Assembly: GCF_011682065.1 (NCBI RefSeq)
Contig: NZ_VUYU01000007.1
Location: 124,001 to 188,000, forward strand
Direction: 5' to 3'
Origin: Massilia rubra
Lineage (GTDB): Bacteria; Pseudomonadota; Gammaproteobacteria; Burkholderiales; Burkholderiaceae_D
Length of the DNA stretch: 64,000 nt
Position numbers and translations under genes: made by a program. This document shows, piece after piece, positions 29,760 through 36,810 of the stretch (the stretch's first letter is position 1; each line of letters begins with the position of its first letter). The notes below the pieces were generated by a model. That model saw only the letters and a list, made by a program, of their open reading frames with translations, had not been told where the DNA came from and made no database searches.

Positions 29760-31216
29760 GCGCGGCCGCGTCGGCTGCGGCCGGGCGACCGGTGCTGGTC
29801 CACTCCTTCGAGCAGTGGCGCCACGCCGCGCGCGACTTGCTGGCGCACAAAGTGCCGCCCCATGCGGTGCAATGGATTTCGCACAAGGATGACGGCGACT
29901 TGTTTTCGCAGGGCGCGGAACCGCCGGCCACGGATGCGGTCCAACCTCACAGCAAGTCCACCATGCGCATACCGCGCCAGTTGATGGACATGCTGCAAAG
30001 CGCGGCTTGCTGCCGCGTGCCGAACCGCTGGGCGTTTTTGTACCTGGTGCTGTGGCGCTGGCAGCAGGGCGAAAAAGACGTGCTCTCGGCCGCCGACGAA
30101 GACGGCGCCCGCCTGCACGCCATGGCCAAGGCGGTGCACCGCGAGGAACATGACATGCATGCCTATATCCGTTTTCGCGAGCGCCGCGAAGACGCCGGTC
30201 CGCCCCGTTTCGTGGCCTGGTTCGAGCCGGCCCACGATGTGCTGCCGCAGGTGGCGCGCCACTTCGCCAGCCGCATGGGCAAGGTCACGTGGATGATCGC
30301 CACGCCCGAGGCCAGCGTGCTGTGGGACGGCGCCACCCTGCACAGCACCGGCCCGCTGATGCGCGGCCCGGAAGACATCGACGACGCCGGCGAAGCTTTA
30401 TGGCTCACCTATTACCGCAGCATCTTCAACCCGGCGCGCCTGAATGCCGACCTGATGCACGGACACATCCCCACGCGCTTCTGGAAAAACCTGCCCGAAG
30501 GCGCGCTGGTGCCCGAGATGGTGTCGCAGGCGGCAGCCGGCGCGCGCAGGGTGGGGCAGACCCACAGCGTGGGGCAGCGTGGCGGCACCGTCATTCCCAT
30601 CAGTGCCGACAAGGCCCAGCCGCAGCGCGACGCGCCCAGCACGCTCGACCAGTGCCGCCGTTGCGAGCTGTGGCAGCACGCGACCCAGGCGGTCGGTGGC
30701 GTCGGCCCGGTCGAGGCACGCATCATGCTGGTGGGCGAACAGCCGGGCGACCAGGAAGACCTGGCCGGGCTGCCCTTCGTCGGTCCGGCCGGGCAACTGC
30801 TGGACCGGGCCATGGCCAAGGCCGAGCTGGACCGGCGCACGATCTACCTCACCAATGCCGTCAAACATTTCAAGTGGGAACCGCGCGGCAAGCGGCGCAT
30901 GCACAAGACCCCGGCCCAGCGCGAGGTGGACGCCTGCGCTTACTGGCTGGGCAGCGAGCTCGCGCAGGTCCAGCCCGAGGTCGTCGTCGCCCTGGGCAGC
31001 ACCGCGCTCAAGGCGGTGACGGGCAATCCGCACGCCACGCTCAAGGAGGTGCTGGGCAAGCCCTTCCTGCACGAGGGGCGCTGGGTGGTGGTGGTCTACC
31101 ACCCGTCCTACATCCTGCGCGTGCCGGGCGAGGACATGAAGGTGCAAGCCTTCGGCGTGCTGGTCGACGGCTTTCGCCAGGCGCGCGAACTGGCGGCGCC
31201 GGCGCCAGTGCCATGA
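29735..31216 (+). CDS. udgX: DUF4130 domain fused to UdgX-type uracil-DNA-binding glycosylase
   Basis: 493 residues. Residues 20-270 carry a DUF4130 domain (RIPRQLMDMLQSAACCRV, YLVLWRWQQGEKD, HDMHAYIRFRER, FWKNLPEGA). Residues 300-490 are a family-4-like UDG fold with motif A GEQPGDQED (334-342), C-x2-C at the start (CRRC), and NAVKHFKWEPRGKRRMHKTP: the KRRMH loop (386-390) corresponds to the UdgX KRRIH loop, whose His makes a covalent bond to DNA at uracil. YHPSYILR closes the domain. UdgX captures uracil in single-stranded DNA and resists base-excision turnover. The gene overlaps the radical SAM gene and falls under the same LexA box. Confidence 0.87.
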   Translation: MGGTAGGVSAAASAAAGRPVLVHSFEQWRHAARDLLAHKVPPHAVQWISHKDDGDLFSQGAEPPATDAVQPHSKSTMRIPRQLMDMLQSAACCRVPNRWAFLYLVLWRWQQGEKDVLSAADEDGARLHAMAKAVHREEHDMHAYIRFRERREDAGPPRFVAWFEPAHDVLPQVARHFASRMGKVTWMIATPEASVLWDGATLHSTGPLMRGPEDIDDAGEALWLTYYRSIFNPARLNADLMHGHIPTRFWKNLPEGALVPEMVSQAAAGARRVGQTHSVGQRGGTVIPISADKAQPQRDAPSTLDQCRRCELWQHATQAVGGVGPVEARIMLVGEQPGDQEDLAGLPFVGPAGQLLDRAMAKAELDRRTIYLTNAVKHFKWEPRGKRRMHKTPAQREVDACAYWLGSELAQVQPEVVVALGSTALKAVTGNPHATLKEVLGKPFLHEGRWVVVVYHPSYILRVPGEDMKVQAFGVLVDGFRQARELAAPAPVP

Positions 31217-31242
31217 GGGCGCGCCGATAGCGACACGGGGCC

Positions 31243-32367
31243 TCACACCATCGGCCGCAAGCCGCCCACGCGGGCGCCGATGCAGCGCACCAGCGCATGG
31301 CTTGCCGCATAACAGGCCATCACGATGGCGCCCACCAGCGCATAACACAGCGGTCCCGGCTGTTGCATCAGGCGGTGGCCGAACAGGTCGGCGCCTATCG
31401 CTGTGAGCAGCATCATCAAAGGAAAATGAAACAGGAAGGCCACGCTGGCGCTGTCGGCCAGATGGCGGTTCAGCCTGGCGAAGAAGGAGGGCGCCGCGCC
31501 GCGCGCCGCCGGCACCATCGGGCTGCGGTAGAGCACGCTGGCGACGGCGGCAAATCCCAAGCCGACGATCACGTACTTCCAGAGCATCAGCAGTTGCCCC
31601 CAGGGAGCCGGCAAGAGGTCGGTGCGGGCGCCGGCCAGGCGCGAAAACAAGATCGCCGCCGCCAGCAAGCCCCAGGCCGCCAGCGGGTGGAGCAGGGGCC
31701 GGGGCCACGGCCCGCGCAGGCCGACCGCCACGCCGAGCAGCCAGACCGTCAGCCAGGGCCAGAACGTCGGCGGCATCCAGATCACCAGGCCCAGCAGCAT
31801 CGCCGCGCCGCCCGCCAGGGGCCACGGCGCGTGGCTGCGCCATGCGCGCCGCAGCACAAGCAGCAGGCAGCAGGACCACCACAGGTAGGCGTACAGATAC
31901 AGCATGCCGTTGCTGCCGAAGGTAGGCGCCAGGGCCGGTTGCAGCATGAACAGATTGCTGTAAAAAGCGGACCAGCTGAGGGTGACGGTGCTAAAGGCGG
32001 GAAAGTCGGAGTACAAGCCCGAGCCGTTGAAAAAATGCACGCCGGCCAGGTCGAGCAGGCCGCCCAGGGCCAGCACCGGCACCAGCGCCAGGTGCGAGCG
32101 CCACCAGCGCGCGAGCAGCGCACGATCGCCCTGCGCGGTCGGCATGTGGCGCAAGAACAGGCCGACGAAGATGCCGTTGATCACGAAAAACACGGCGAAG
32201 GATTCGTGCCCGAGGCCGGTGAGGAAATAGAATGCCTGGTCGATGTGCGAGCGCACCCGCATGGCGTCGTAGTCGACGAACATGAGGAAGCGCTCGTGAT
32301 AGACGAGCGCCATCAGGGCGCTGATCCACAGGGATGTGTCGAGAAATATTACAAAGCGTCTGTTCAT
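31243..32367 (-). CDS. Acyltransferase-3 / OpgC-like integral membrane protein
   Basis: 374 residues with about ten hydrophobic segments. The start RRFVIFLDTSLWISALMALVY, the HIDQAFYFLTGLGHESFAVFFVINGIFVGLFL segment and LLFHFPLMMLLTAIG near the end resemble membrane O-acyltransferases of the acyltransferase-3 group (as in OpgC and NodX). Those move acyl groups onto glucans, LPS or small molecules. A start at the ATG at 32367, preceded by AGGAGCGCGAC, is preferred to the frame from 32493. It converges with udgX. The acceptor is unknown. Confidence 0.7.
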   Translation of the reverse strand: MNRRFVIFLDTSLWISALMALVYHERFLMFVDYDAMRVRSHIDQAFYFLTGLGHESFAVFFVINGIFVGLFLRHMPTAQGDRALLARWWRSHLALVPVLALGGLLDLAGVHFFNGSGLYSDFPAFSTVTLSWSAFYSNLFMLQPALAPTFGSNGMLYLYAYLWWSCCLLLVLRRAWRSHAPWPLAGGAAMLLGLVIWMPPTFWPWLTVWLLGVAVGLRGPWPRPLLHPLAAWGLLAAAILFSRLAGARTDLLPAPWGQLLMLWKYVIVGLGFAAVASVLYRSPMVPAARGAAPSFFARLNRHLADSASVAFLFHFPLMMLLTAIGADLFGHRLMQQPGPLCYALVGAIVMACYAASHALVRCIGARVGGLRPMV

Positions 32368-32654
32368 GTCGCGCTCCTTCGCAAGGCCAGGACGGTAGCC
32401 CGGCGGCCCATTGTCTATGCATGTGATCGGCGCTCGTTTGTGGTGCGACAAAGTCGCAGGCCTCCACCGGATAGTTGCAGTGACACGCTGCAAGTGTCGA
32501 AAACCGCCCGGTGCCGGGCGGGACGGGCCTGGCGGGGCCGGGATCAGGGGGCAAGATGGCGAATGGATCGAAAACCCTTGGGTGCGGGGCGGCGGGGAGC
32601 TTATAATGCCTGCGACCGTTCAGGTCGTTCAAGCGTCCGAATCGGACCAGGAAT

Positions 32655-32730
32655 GCGGCTGTAGCTCAATGGATAGAGTATTGGCCTCCGAAGCCAAGGG
32701 TTGTGGGTTCGATCCCCGCCAGCCGCACCA
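32655..32730 (+). tRNA. tRNA-Arg (anticodon CCG)
   Basis: The cloverleaf is complete: acceptor GCGGCTG/CAGCCGC, D-arm GCTC...GAGT, anticodon stem TTGGC/GCCAA with loop CTCCGAA (anticodon CCG, reading CGG), T-arm GTGGG-TTCGATC-CCCGC, discriminator A and encoded CCA. It marks the left edge of a mobile-gene-rich tract. Confidence 0.96.
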
Positions 32731-32978
32731 CCTCAAAAAGTTATCGTTTTCCATCCTCATTTGGCAGTTGCGTGGCAGTTGCAGCGCCGGCAGGCTGGCG
32801 CGTTCCTCGTTTGTTGCATTGCTCGTTGATGCACGATGGGACACATTCCATGTATACCACAGACGGTCTGTAGCAGGCCTCTGGCATTGAGGTGAATGGA
32901 CCTGCTGAGGAAAGAGGCGTTTTAGCATAGGATAGGTAACAGCGCCCTACCGACAAAATATTTCTATATTTGCAAGCC
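32731..32978. other. Stretch downstream of tRNA-Arg with no clear gene
   Basis: About 250 bases with no convincing reading frame. The minus-strand frames here run through the tRNA and look like known spurious translations of tRNA genes. A short direct echo (GGCAGTTGCGTGGCAGTTGC, 32762-32781) is present. Such debris after a tRNA gene is typical of a lost integrated element, but no integrase sequence is left and no attachment-site copy was found. Confidence 0.4.
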
Positions 32979-33159
32979 GTGAACCCAGTTGACCAGCTTT
33001 GTTTTTCAGTAAGCGATCTCATTGATCATGTTGAGGTCGGGCCGGCGCATGTCCCTTTGGCGCTGCTGGGAGAGTTCAAAAAGGATGTGGCTAAGTTCTT
33101 GAAAGGGACGAGCCGTGATATCGGAAATTTGCACGCTAGTTGTCGCCTAAATACGATTT
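32979..33159 (+). pseudogene. Truncated coding sequence ending at an IS remnant
   Basis: From a GTG at 32979 the frame reads VNPVDQLCFSVSDLIDHVEV, then GPAHVPLALLGEFKKDVAKF and LKGTSRDIGN, which has the composition of a real N-terminal region. It then runs into unrelated sequence at about 33130, next to the transposase remnant, and stops at about 33176. I read it as the front of a gene cut by the insertion. No family name is certain and the start is a guess. Confidence 0.4.
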
Positions 33160-33530
33160 TTACGCTGCTTTTTTGAGTGCTTGATTTTTCTCCTTTTTGG
33201 TGACGGCTTCCGTGACACTTTTTTCGAGATTGAGGTGTACGGTCGTAACTGGCGCCCAGCTTCGCGTATCGCCACTCCAGCGCTCCGGGCGCGCGGCCTT
33301 GGCCGCTTCATAGACCTCGGCGCGTTTGCGTAGCAGCGCGCCGTCCAGGCCCGAGTGACGCTGTGCCGGCGTAACGAATTGGATAGCGCTGTGACGGTGT
33401 TCCTCGTTGTACCAGCGCACGAACGTGCCGACCCACTGCCTTGCGGCCATGAGGCTTTCAAATGAACCCTGCGGGTAGGCTGGGCGGTACTTGAGCGTTT
33501 TGAAGAGGCTTTCGCTGAAGGGGATATGTT
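33160..33530 (-). mobile_element. IS3-family transposase remnant (3' end of orfB)
   Basis: The minus-strand frame reads SESLFKTLKYRPAYPQGSFE, then AARQWVGTFVRWYNEEHRHS and AIQFVTPAQRHSGLDGALL. This is the C-terminal end of an IS3-type DDE transposase: the conserved region around the last catalytic Glu (SES-type), W-Y-N-E-x-R-x-H-S and TPAxRH. Only about the last 120 residues exist; the rest of orfB, orfA and the left terminal repeat are missing. At the upstream break (33518-33549) lies a 12-base inverted repeat. A non-mobile relic. Confidence 0.85.
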
Positions 33531-33549
33531 ATCAAACACATATCCCCTT
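33518..33549. repeat. 12-base inverted repeat at the truncation point
   Basis: AAGGGGATATGT (33518-33529) and its exact complement (33538-33549) flank TATCAAAC. The left arm coincides with codons of the truncated transposase, the right arm with the foreign side of the junction, so the structure marks the breakpoint; it lacks a T-run and is not a standard terminator. Confidence 0.75.
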
Positions 33550-33604
33550 ATATGTTGCGGCCAAAGATATGTTGCGCGAGGCGCAGAACGCCGGGATCCG
33601 CAGA

Positions 33605-33680
33605 GGAGTGTTAGCTCAGCTGGTAGAGCAGCGGACTTTTAATCCGTTGGTCGCAGGTTCGAATCCCGCACGGCCTACCA
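33605..33680 (+). tRNA. tRNA-Lys (anticodon TTT), structurally decayed, possible pseudogene
   Basis: The anticodon stem-loop (GCGGA-CTTTTAA-TCCGT) and D-arm are intact and the 3' end has an encoded ACCA. However, the acceptor arms do not match: 5' GGAGTGT against 3' ACGGCCT gives two mismatches and two wobbles in seven pairs, and the T-stem GCAGG/CCCGC has an A-C mismatch. A normal tRNA-Lys would have complementary arms. Either the 5' end was replaced by recombination at this IS-rich spot or the gene is decaying. A good terminator follows, so it is still probably transcribed. Confidence 0.7.
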
Positions 33681-33707
33681 CGAATGTGCATCATAATGCC
33701 TCTATGA

Positions 33708-33738
33708 GGAGCTACGAGAAATTGTAGCTCCTTTTTTT
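33708..33738 (+). terminator. Rho-independent terminator after tRNA-Lys
   Basis: An 8-base stem GGAGCTAC (33708-33715) pairs with GTAGCTCC (33724-33731) and is followed by seven T. It would end the tRNA-Lys transcript. Confidence 0.85.
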
Positions 33739-33787
33739 GTGCTCTGGGCAACTCTGCATGGCCATTGCGAACTACTCACCGCAATAG

Positions 33788-33816
33788 AAAAAGGGCCCGA
33801 AAAATTTCGGGCCCTT
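33788..33816 (-). terminator. Rho-independent terminator after tRNA-Asp
   Basis: AAGGGCCCGAAA pairs with TTTCGGGCCCTT around a two-base centre; on the minus strand the stem is followed by a T-run (plus-strand A-run 33788-33792). It ends the tRNA-Val/tRNA-Asp transcript 7 bases after the tRNA-Asp CCA. Confidence 0.85.
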
Positions 33817-33822
33817 CGATGT

Positions 33823-33899
33823 TGGCGGAGCGGACGGGACTCGAACCCGCGACCCCCGACGTGACAGGCCGGTATTCTAACCAACTGAACTACCACTCC
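33823..33899 (-). tRNA. tRNA-Asp (anticodon GTC)
   Basis: On the minus strand: acceptor GGAGTGG/CCGCTCC (one mismatched-type pair), D-arm GTTC...GAAT, anticodon loop CTGTCAC with anticodon GTC, T-arm CGGG-TTCGAGT-CCCG, and encoded GCCA. It is 50 bases downstream of tRNA-Val, the tRNA-Val/tRNA-Asp pair commonly seen in betaproteobacteria. Confidence 0.95.
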
Positions 33900-33949
33900 A
33901 TATTGCTTTGATCGGTAAAACTGATCTCAAAACCAATCCTTGGTAATGC

Positions 33950-34025
33950 TGGTGGGCGCTGAGAGGCTCGAACTCCCGACCTAAGCCTTGTAAGGGCTCC
34001 GCTCTACCAACTGAGCTAAGCGCCC
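33950..34025 (-). tRNA. tRNA-Val (anticodon TAC)
   Basis: On the minus strand: acceptor GGGCGCT/AGCGCCC, D-arm GCTC...GAGC, anticodon loop CTTACAA with anticodon TAC, T-arm GGGAG-TTCGAGC-CTCTC and encoded ACCA. First gene of the tRNA-Val/tRNA-Asp operon. Confidence 0.96.
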
Positions 34026-34213
34026 CACTACCAGGGATGCACATGACGTTTGTCACCACGTCTAGCGCGAAGCCGCATTCTATATGTTCGCTTTGCTTGC
34101 GGCAAGTGTTATTTGTAAATAGCGCCTCCGGTGTGGATGCGCTTGGCCACGGAACCCCTTGCTTCGCAGCCGGGTTCCCTACGTCCGAAAAAGGTGGCAG
34201 GAAAAATTTACCT

Positions 34214-35662
34214 ATGTCAACATTGTTGCCACACTACTTCTGGGCCACAACAATGACATTTTCCGGGAAACTGCCTGGCAAAACCGCTTACTCTGGGATT
34301 CGACGACCGACTACCCGATCAGCTGGGGTAACTTCACATGGGACCTCTACTGGTGGCCAATGGGACGAACGCCAATCTAAGCAATATAGCCTCGTCGCAG
34401 GTGTTGAATTATGCTTTCAATTCGAAATCCCGCCCCACGTACAAGGTCAGTGGATCGCTTTTGGTGGTTGGTTTTTGGCCACAGGTGACGTAGATGTAAC
34501 AATTGACAGTCCTTTTCCAAAATTTACGCTTTCACCGCCACGTGCGCCCGACTGGTCCAAAATGGGTAGTATGTGGCAGGGTTCAGGCGCAGCCTGCGTT
34601 GCAACGCTCGCTGTGAAAGCGAGGTCTAACACAACGTTCACGGTCTGGAATTTTGCCTGTGGAATCGTTCGGAATCCAGGTTGCTTTTCGGGTAGCGGAT
34701 TTGTTGAATGCGATGGAGGCAGTTATCTCCAGAGGATGCACGATCTTTCCCCTGAGGCGCACCTTTGGGAGCAGGAAGGTGCAGTTTCGCTCCATTTAAG
34801 TCAAGACACCGCCCTGGATTTGAGCGATGGGGAACCGATCACTGTGAAGTCCTGCAATCGGTGCGGACGATTCCTGCCGGTAAATTTCCAGAATGAAAGG
34901 GCCACACTAAGCTTCTCCAATCACTGCGTCGCTAACCGACCTTGCAAACATCCTCTTTTTGGCGCCCCGCGTCATATTAAAACCGGAGAAGCAATTCAGC
35001 TGGAGTACGGATTCCAGCTCGAATGCAGGTATTGTAAGAAGTACTGTGTCAATTGGATGCATAACAGGCAACGAACTGCCGCACAGATGAAGGAAGACGG
35101 CGCCCGCCGGAGATTTTTTGAGTTGCTTATTGCAGAGTTGTTTCAGGAGAGCAAGCAGCTTGCATACAAGGAAAAAAACGGCAGAGAATTGGCCGATTAC
35201 ATCTGGAATAAGTTTGAGAAAAAGTGTTTTAGCTGCGGGGACGACCTGCCTCGCGTGAATGATATGCATCTGGACCACACTCGCCCACTTGCTTTGCTGT
35301 GGCCGCTAGACGAAACTGCAACGGCGCTTTGCGGACCTTGTAATAGTTCGAAAAGCGACAAATTTCCCTCTGACTTTTATGAGAAGCCAGCGTTGGAAAT
35401 ACTTAGCAAAATTACAGGAATTCCCCTTGTGGAACTGGAAACACCGGCGCCGAATATGGTCGTGGTTAACGAGCTTATAGCTAACTTGGAATGGTTCTTT
35501 TCGGAATTCTTAACTTGCGAAGTCATGACTAAAGAACGTGACGGAAAGGTTGCCGCTGAGTTAGTGGTCAAGGCGCTCCAGAAAACCCTTGATCGATGCC
35601 CCTCCGGAGCACCCATCGATCTCCGTGCCGAATACGAGCGCCGGCTGTCAAACCAGAGATAG
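34214..35662 (+). CDS. HNH-family endonuclease, putative type II restriction enzyme
   Basis: 482 residues from the ATG at 34214 (AGGA upstream; the frame is open from 34037 but the first 59 codons look non-coding). The N-terminal half is Trp/Gly-rich and beta-like, with no family I recognise. Two Cys pairs follow (CNRCG and CRYCKKYC). The HNH site at about 330-385 reads CFSCGDDLPRVNDMHLDHTR with D354-H355 and CGPCNSSKSD with N377, a zinc-ribbon HNH fold. GC content appears well below that of neighbours. It converges with two DNA methyltransferases 26 bases away, so cutting unmethylated DNA in a restriction-modification system is the natural reading. Confidence 0.8.
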   Translation: MSTLLPHYFWATTMTFSGKLPGKTAYSGIRRPTTRSAGVTSHGTSTGGQWDERQSKQYSLVAGVELCFQFEIPPHVQGQWIAFGGWFLATGDVDVTIDSPFPKFTLSPPRAPDWSKMGSMWQGSGAACVATLAVKARSNTTFTVWNFACGIVRNPGCFSGSGFVECDGGSYLQRMHDLSPEAHLWEQEGAVSLHLSQDTALDLSDGEPITVKSCNRCGRFLPVNFQNERATLSFSNHCVANRPCKHPLFGAPRHIKTGEAIQLEYGFQLECRYCKKYCVNWMHNRQRTAAQMKEDGARRRFFELLIAELFQESKQLAYKEKNGRELADYIWNKFEKKCFSCGDDLPRVNDMHLDHTRPLALLWPLDETATALCGPCNSSKSDKFPSDFYEKPALEILSKITGIPLVELETPAPNMVVVNELIANLEWFFSEFLTCEVMTKERDGKVAAELVVKALQKTLDRCPSGAPIDLRAEYERRLSNQR

Positions 35663-35688
35663 GCTAAACTGGTCAGGGCATAAAATAT

Positions 35689-36810
35689 CTATTTCTTTTT
35701 TAGAACAAGGTATTGATGCCCTGTTACGCTGCCTTTATCCCTAATGCCATGACTTTCACAATGGTCGACGGATTCAGTGTAGCGATCAAGAATGGAAAAC
35801 TTATCTTCTGCAAGCAATGCTAGTTCGGTCGCCATATCGCATTTTTTACTGAATCCCAAATGGAGAACAACAAGTCCATCATCTTTTAGATGCTTGCTGA
35901 ATTGATCGAAAATTGTCAAGTAAATGGACAAATTCTTTTTCTGAGTTACTTCAACAAAGTTCTGCGATTCCGTATCGAAATCGGATCTAGCCCAACCACA
36001 AAACCAATAGCGCATCCAGTTGGTCATGTAAAAGCGCGTAGAGTCAAAAAACGGGGGGGAAGTGATTATCGCATCGACTTGAGTAATCTGCTCAGGCCAT
36101 GGCTCACAAATATCTGCTTGATAGCATCGGCCCGGTTTGAAGTTGCTTGGAATTTCGACGGCAAGACTCTTATTTACTTTTGTGGAAAGTTTCTCAACAA
36201 CCGATTTATAGATATATTCGCCAGTTGGGGCGTAGGGCGTAATGGGATGGCTATTTCGACTGAGCGCGTACGGCCTATTCCCGTGGAGGATATGCAGCAT
36301 GCATGACATCACAAGGTGCCATTCCGCTGTATCTGCCTTGTTCTTGGCGAAAAATTCTCGGGCGCTCAATACTTCCATATACGTTTCAGGATGAAAATAT
36401 TCAGAGAGCTTGCCGTTAAACTGCACTGTGCCGGCATCATCTAAGGTCTTTTGCGACGGCGGTACTGTCTTGATCCACTTCGCAAGTTCATCCAAGAGAT
36501 ATTTGACTTTTTCAGCATCGGGACGCATCAATTTCGCGTTCGATAATGCAACTCCTAGGAGCGCAATATCCAATCCCAAGCCTACACGCCCCATTAGGGA
36601 AGCCTCAAAGGGGATCGTGCCGGAGCCGCTAAACGGATCCAAAATAACGTCGTTTTCCTTTGAAAATGCGCCAACAAGATGGTGAGCCAATGCAGGCTTC
36701 ATTTTTGCTTGGTAGGAGCAAACGGAATGAAGTGGGCTGCCCCAGTTTCGCTTAGAATAAGGCAATGCTTGGTGTGGCATTGCGTCTTTAAATTCGTTCC
36801 AAATGCGCAT
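35689..36810 (-). CDS. DNA methyltransferase (second of pair), amino-methylating type
   Basis: 373 residues. SAM-binding motif I is DPFSGSGT (from D58) and the catalytic motif IV is TSPPF (from T250): N6-adenine or N4-cytosine methylation, not C5. With motif I first and about 190 residues before motif IV, the order differs from the usual beta class that carries TSPP near the N-terminus. The ATG (36810) overlaps the TAA of the upstream gene by one base (TAATG), so the two are coupled. It presumably protects one strand of the site cut by the HNH enzyme. Appears low in GC, like the rest of this unit. Confidence 0.85.
   Translation of the reverse strand: MRIWNEFKDAMPHQALPYSKRNWGSPLHSVCSYQAKMKPALAHHLVGAFSKENDVILDPFSGSGTIPFEASLMGRVGLGLDIALLGVALSNAKLMRPDAEKVKYLLDELAKWIKTVPPSQKTLDDAGTVQFNGKLSEYFHPETYMEVLSAREFFAKNKADTAEWHLVMSCMLHILHGNRPYALSRNSHPITPYAPTGEYIYKSVVEKLSTKVNKSLAVEIPSNFKPGRCYQADICEPWPEQITQVDAIITSPPFFDSTRFYMTNWMRYWFCGWARSDFDTESQNFVEVTQKKNLSIYLTIFDQFSKHLKDDGLVVLHLGFSKKCDMATELALLAEDKFSILDRYTESVDHCESHGIRDKGSVTGHQYLVLKKK

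Noticed and set aside
32629-32928. Minus-strand frame of 99 residues through tRNA-Arg
   Set aside because: It contains WRGSNPQPLASEANTLSIELQPH-like text, a well-known false translation of tRNA sequence; no start or ribosome site.
33147-33539. Alternative minus-strand frame of 130 residues over the transposase remnant
   Set aside because: Ser/Arg-rich out-of-frame shadow; the true frame reads the conserved IS3 transposase end.
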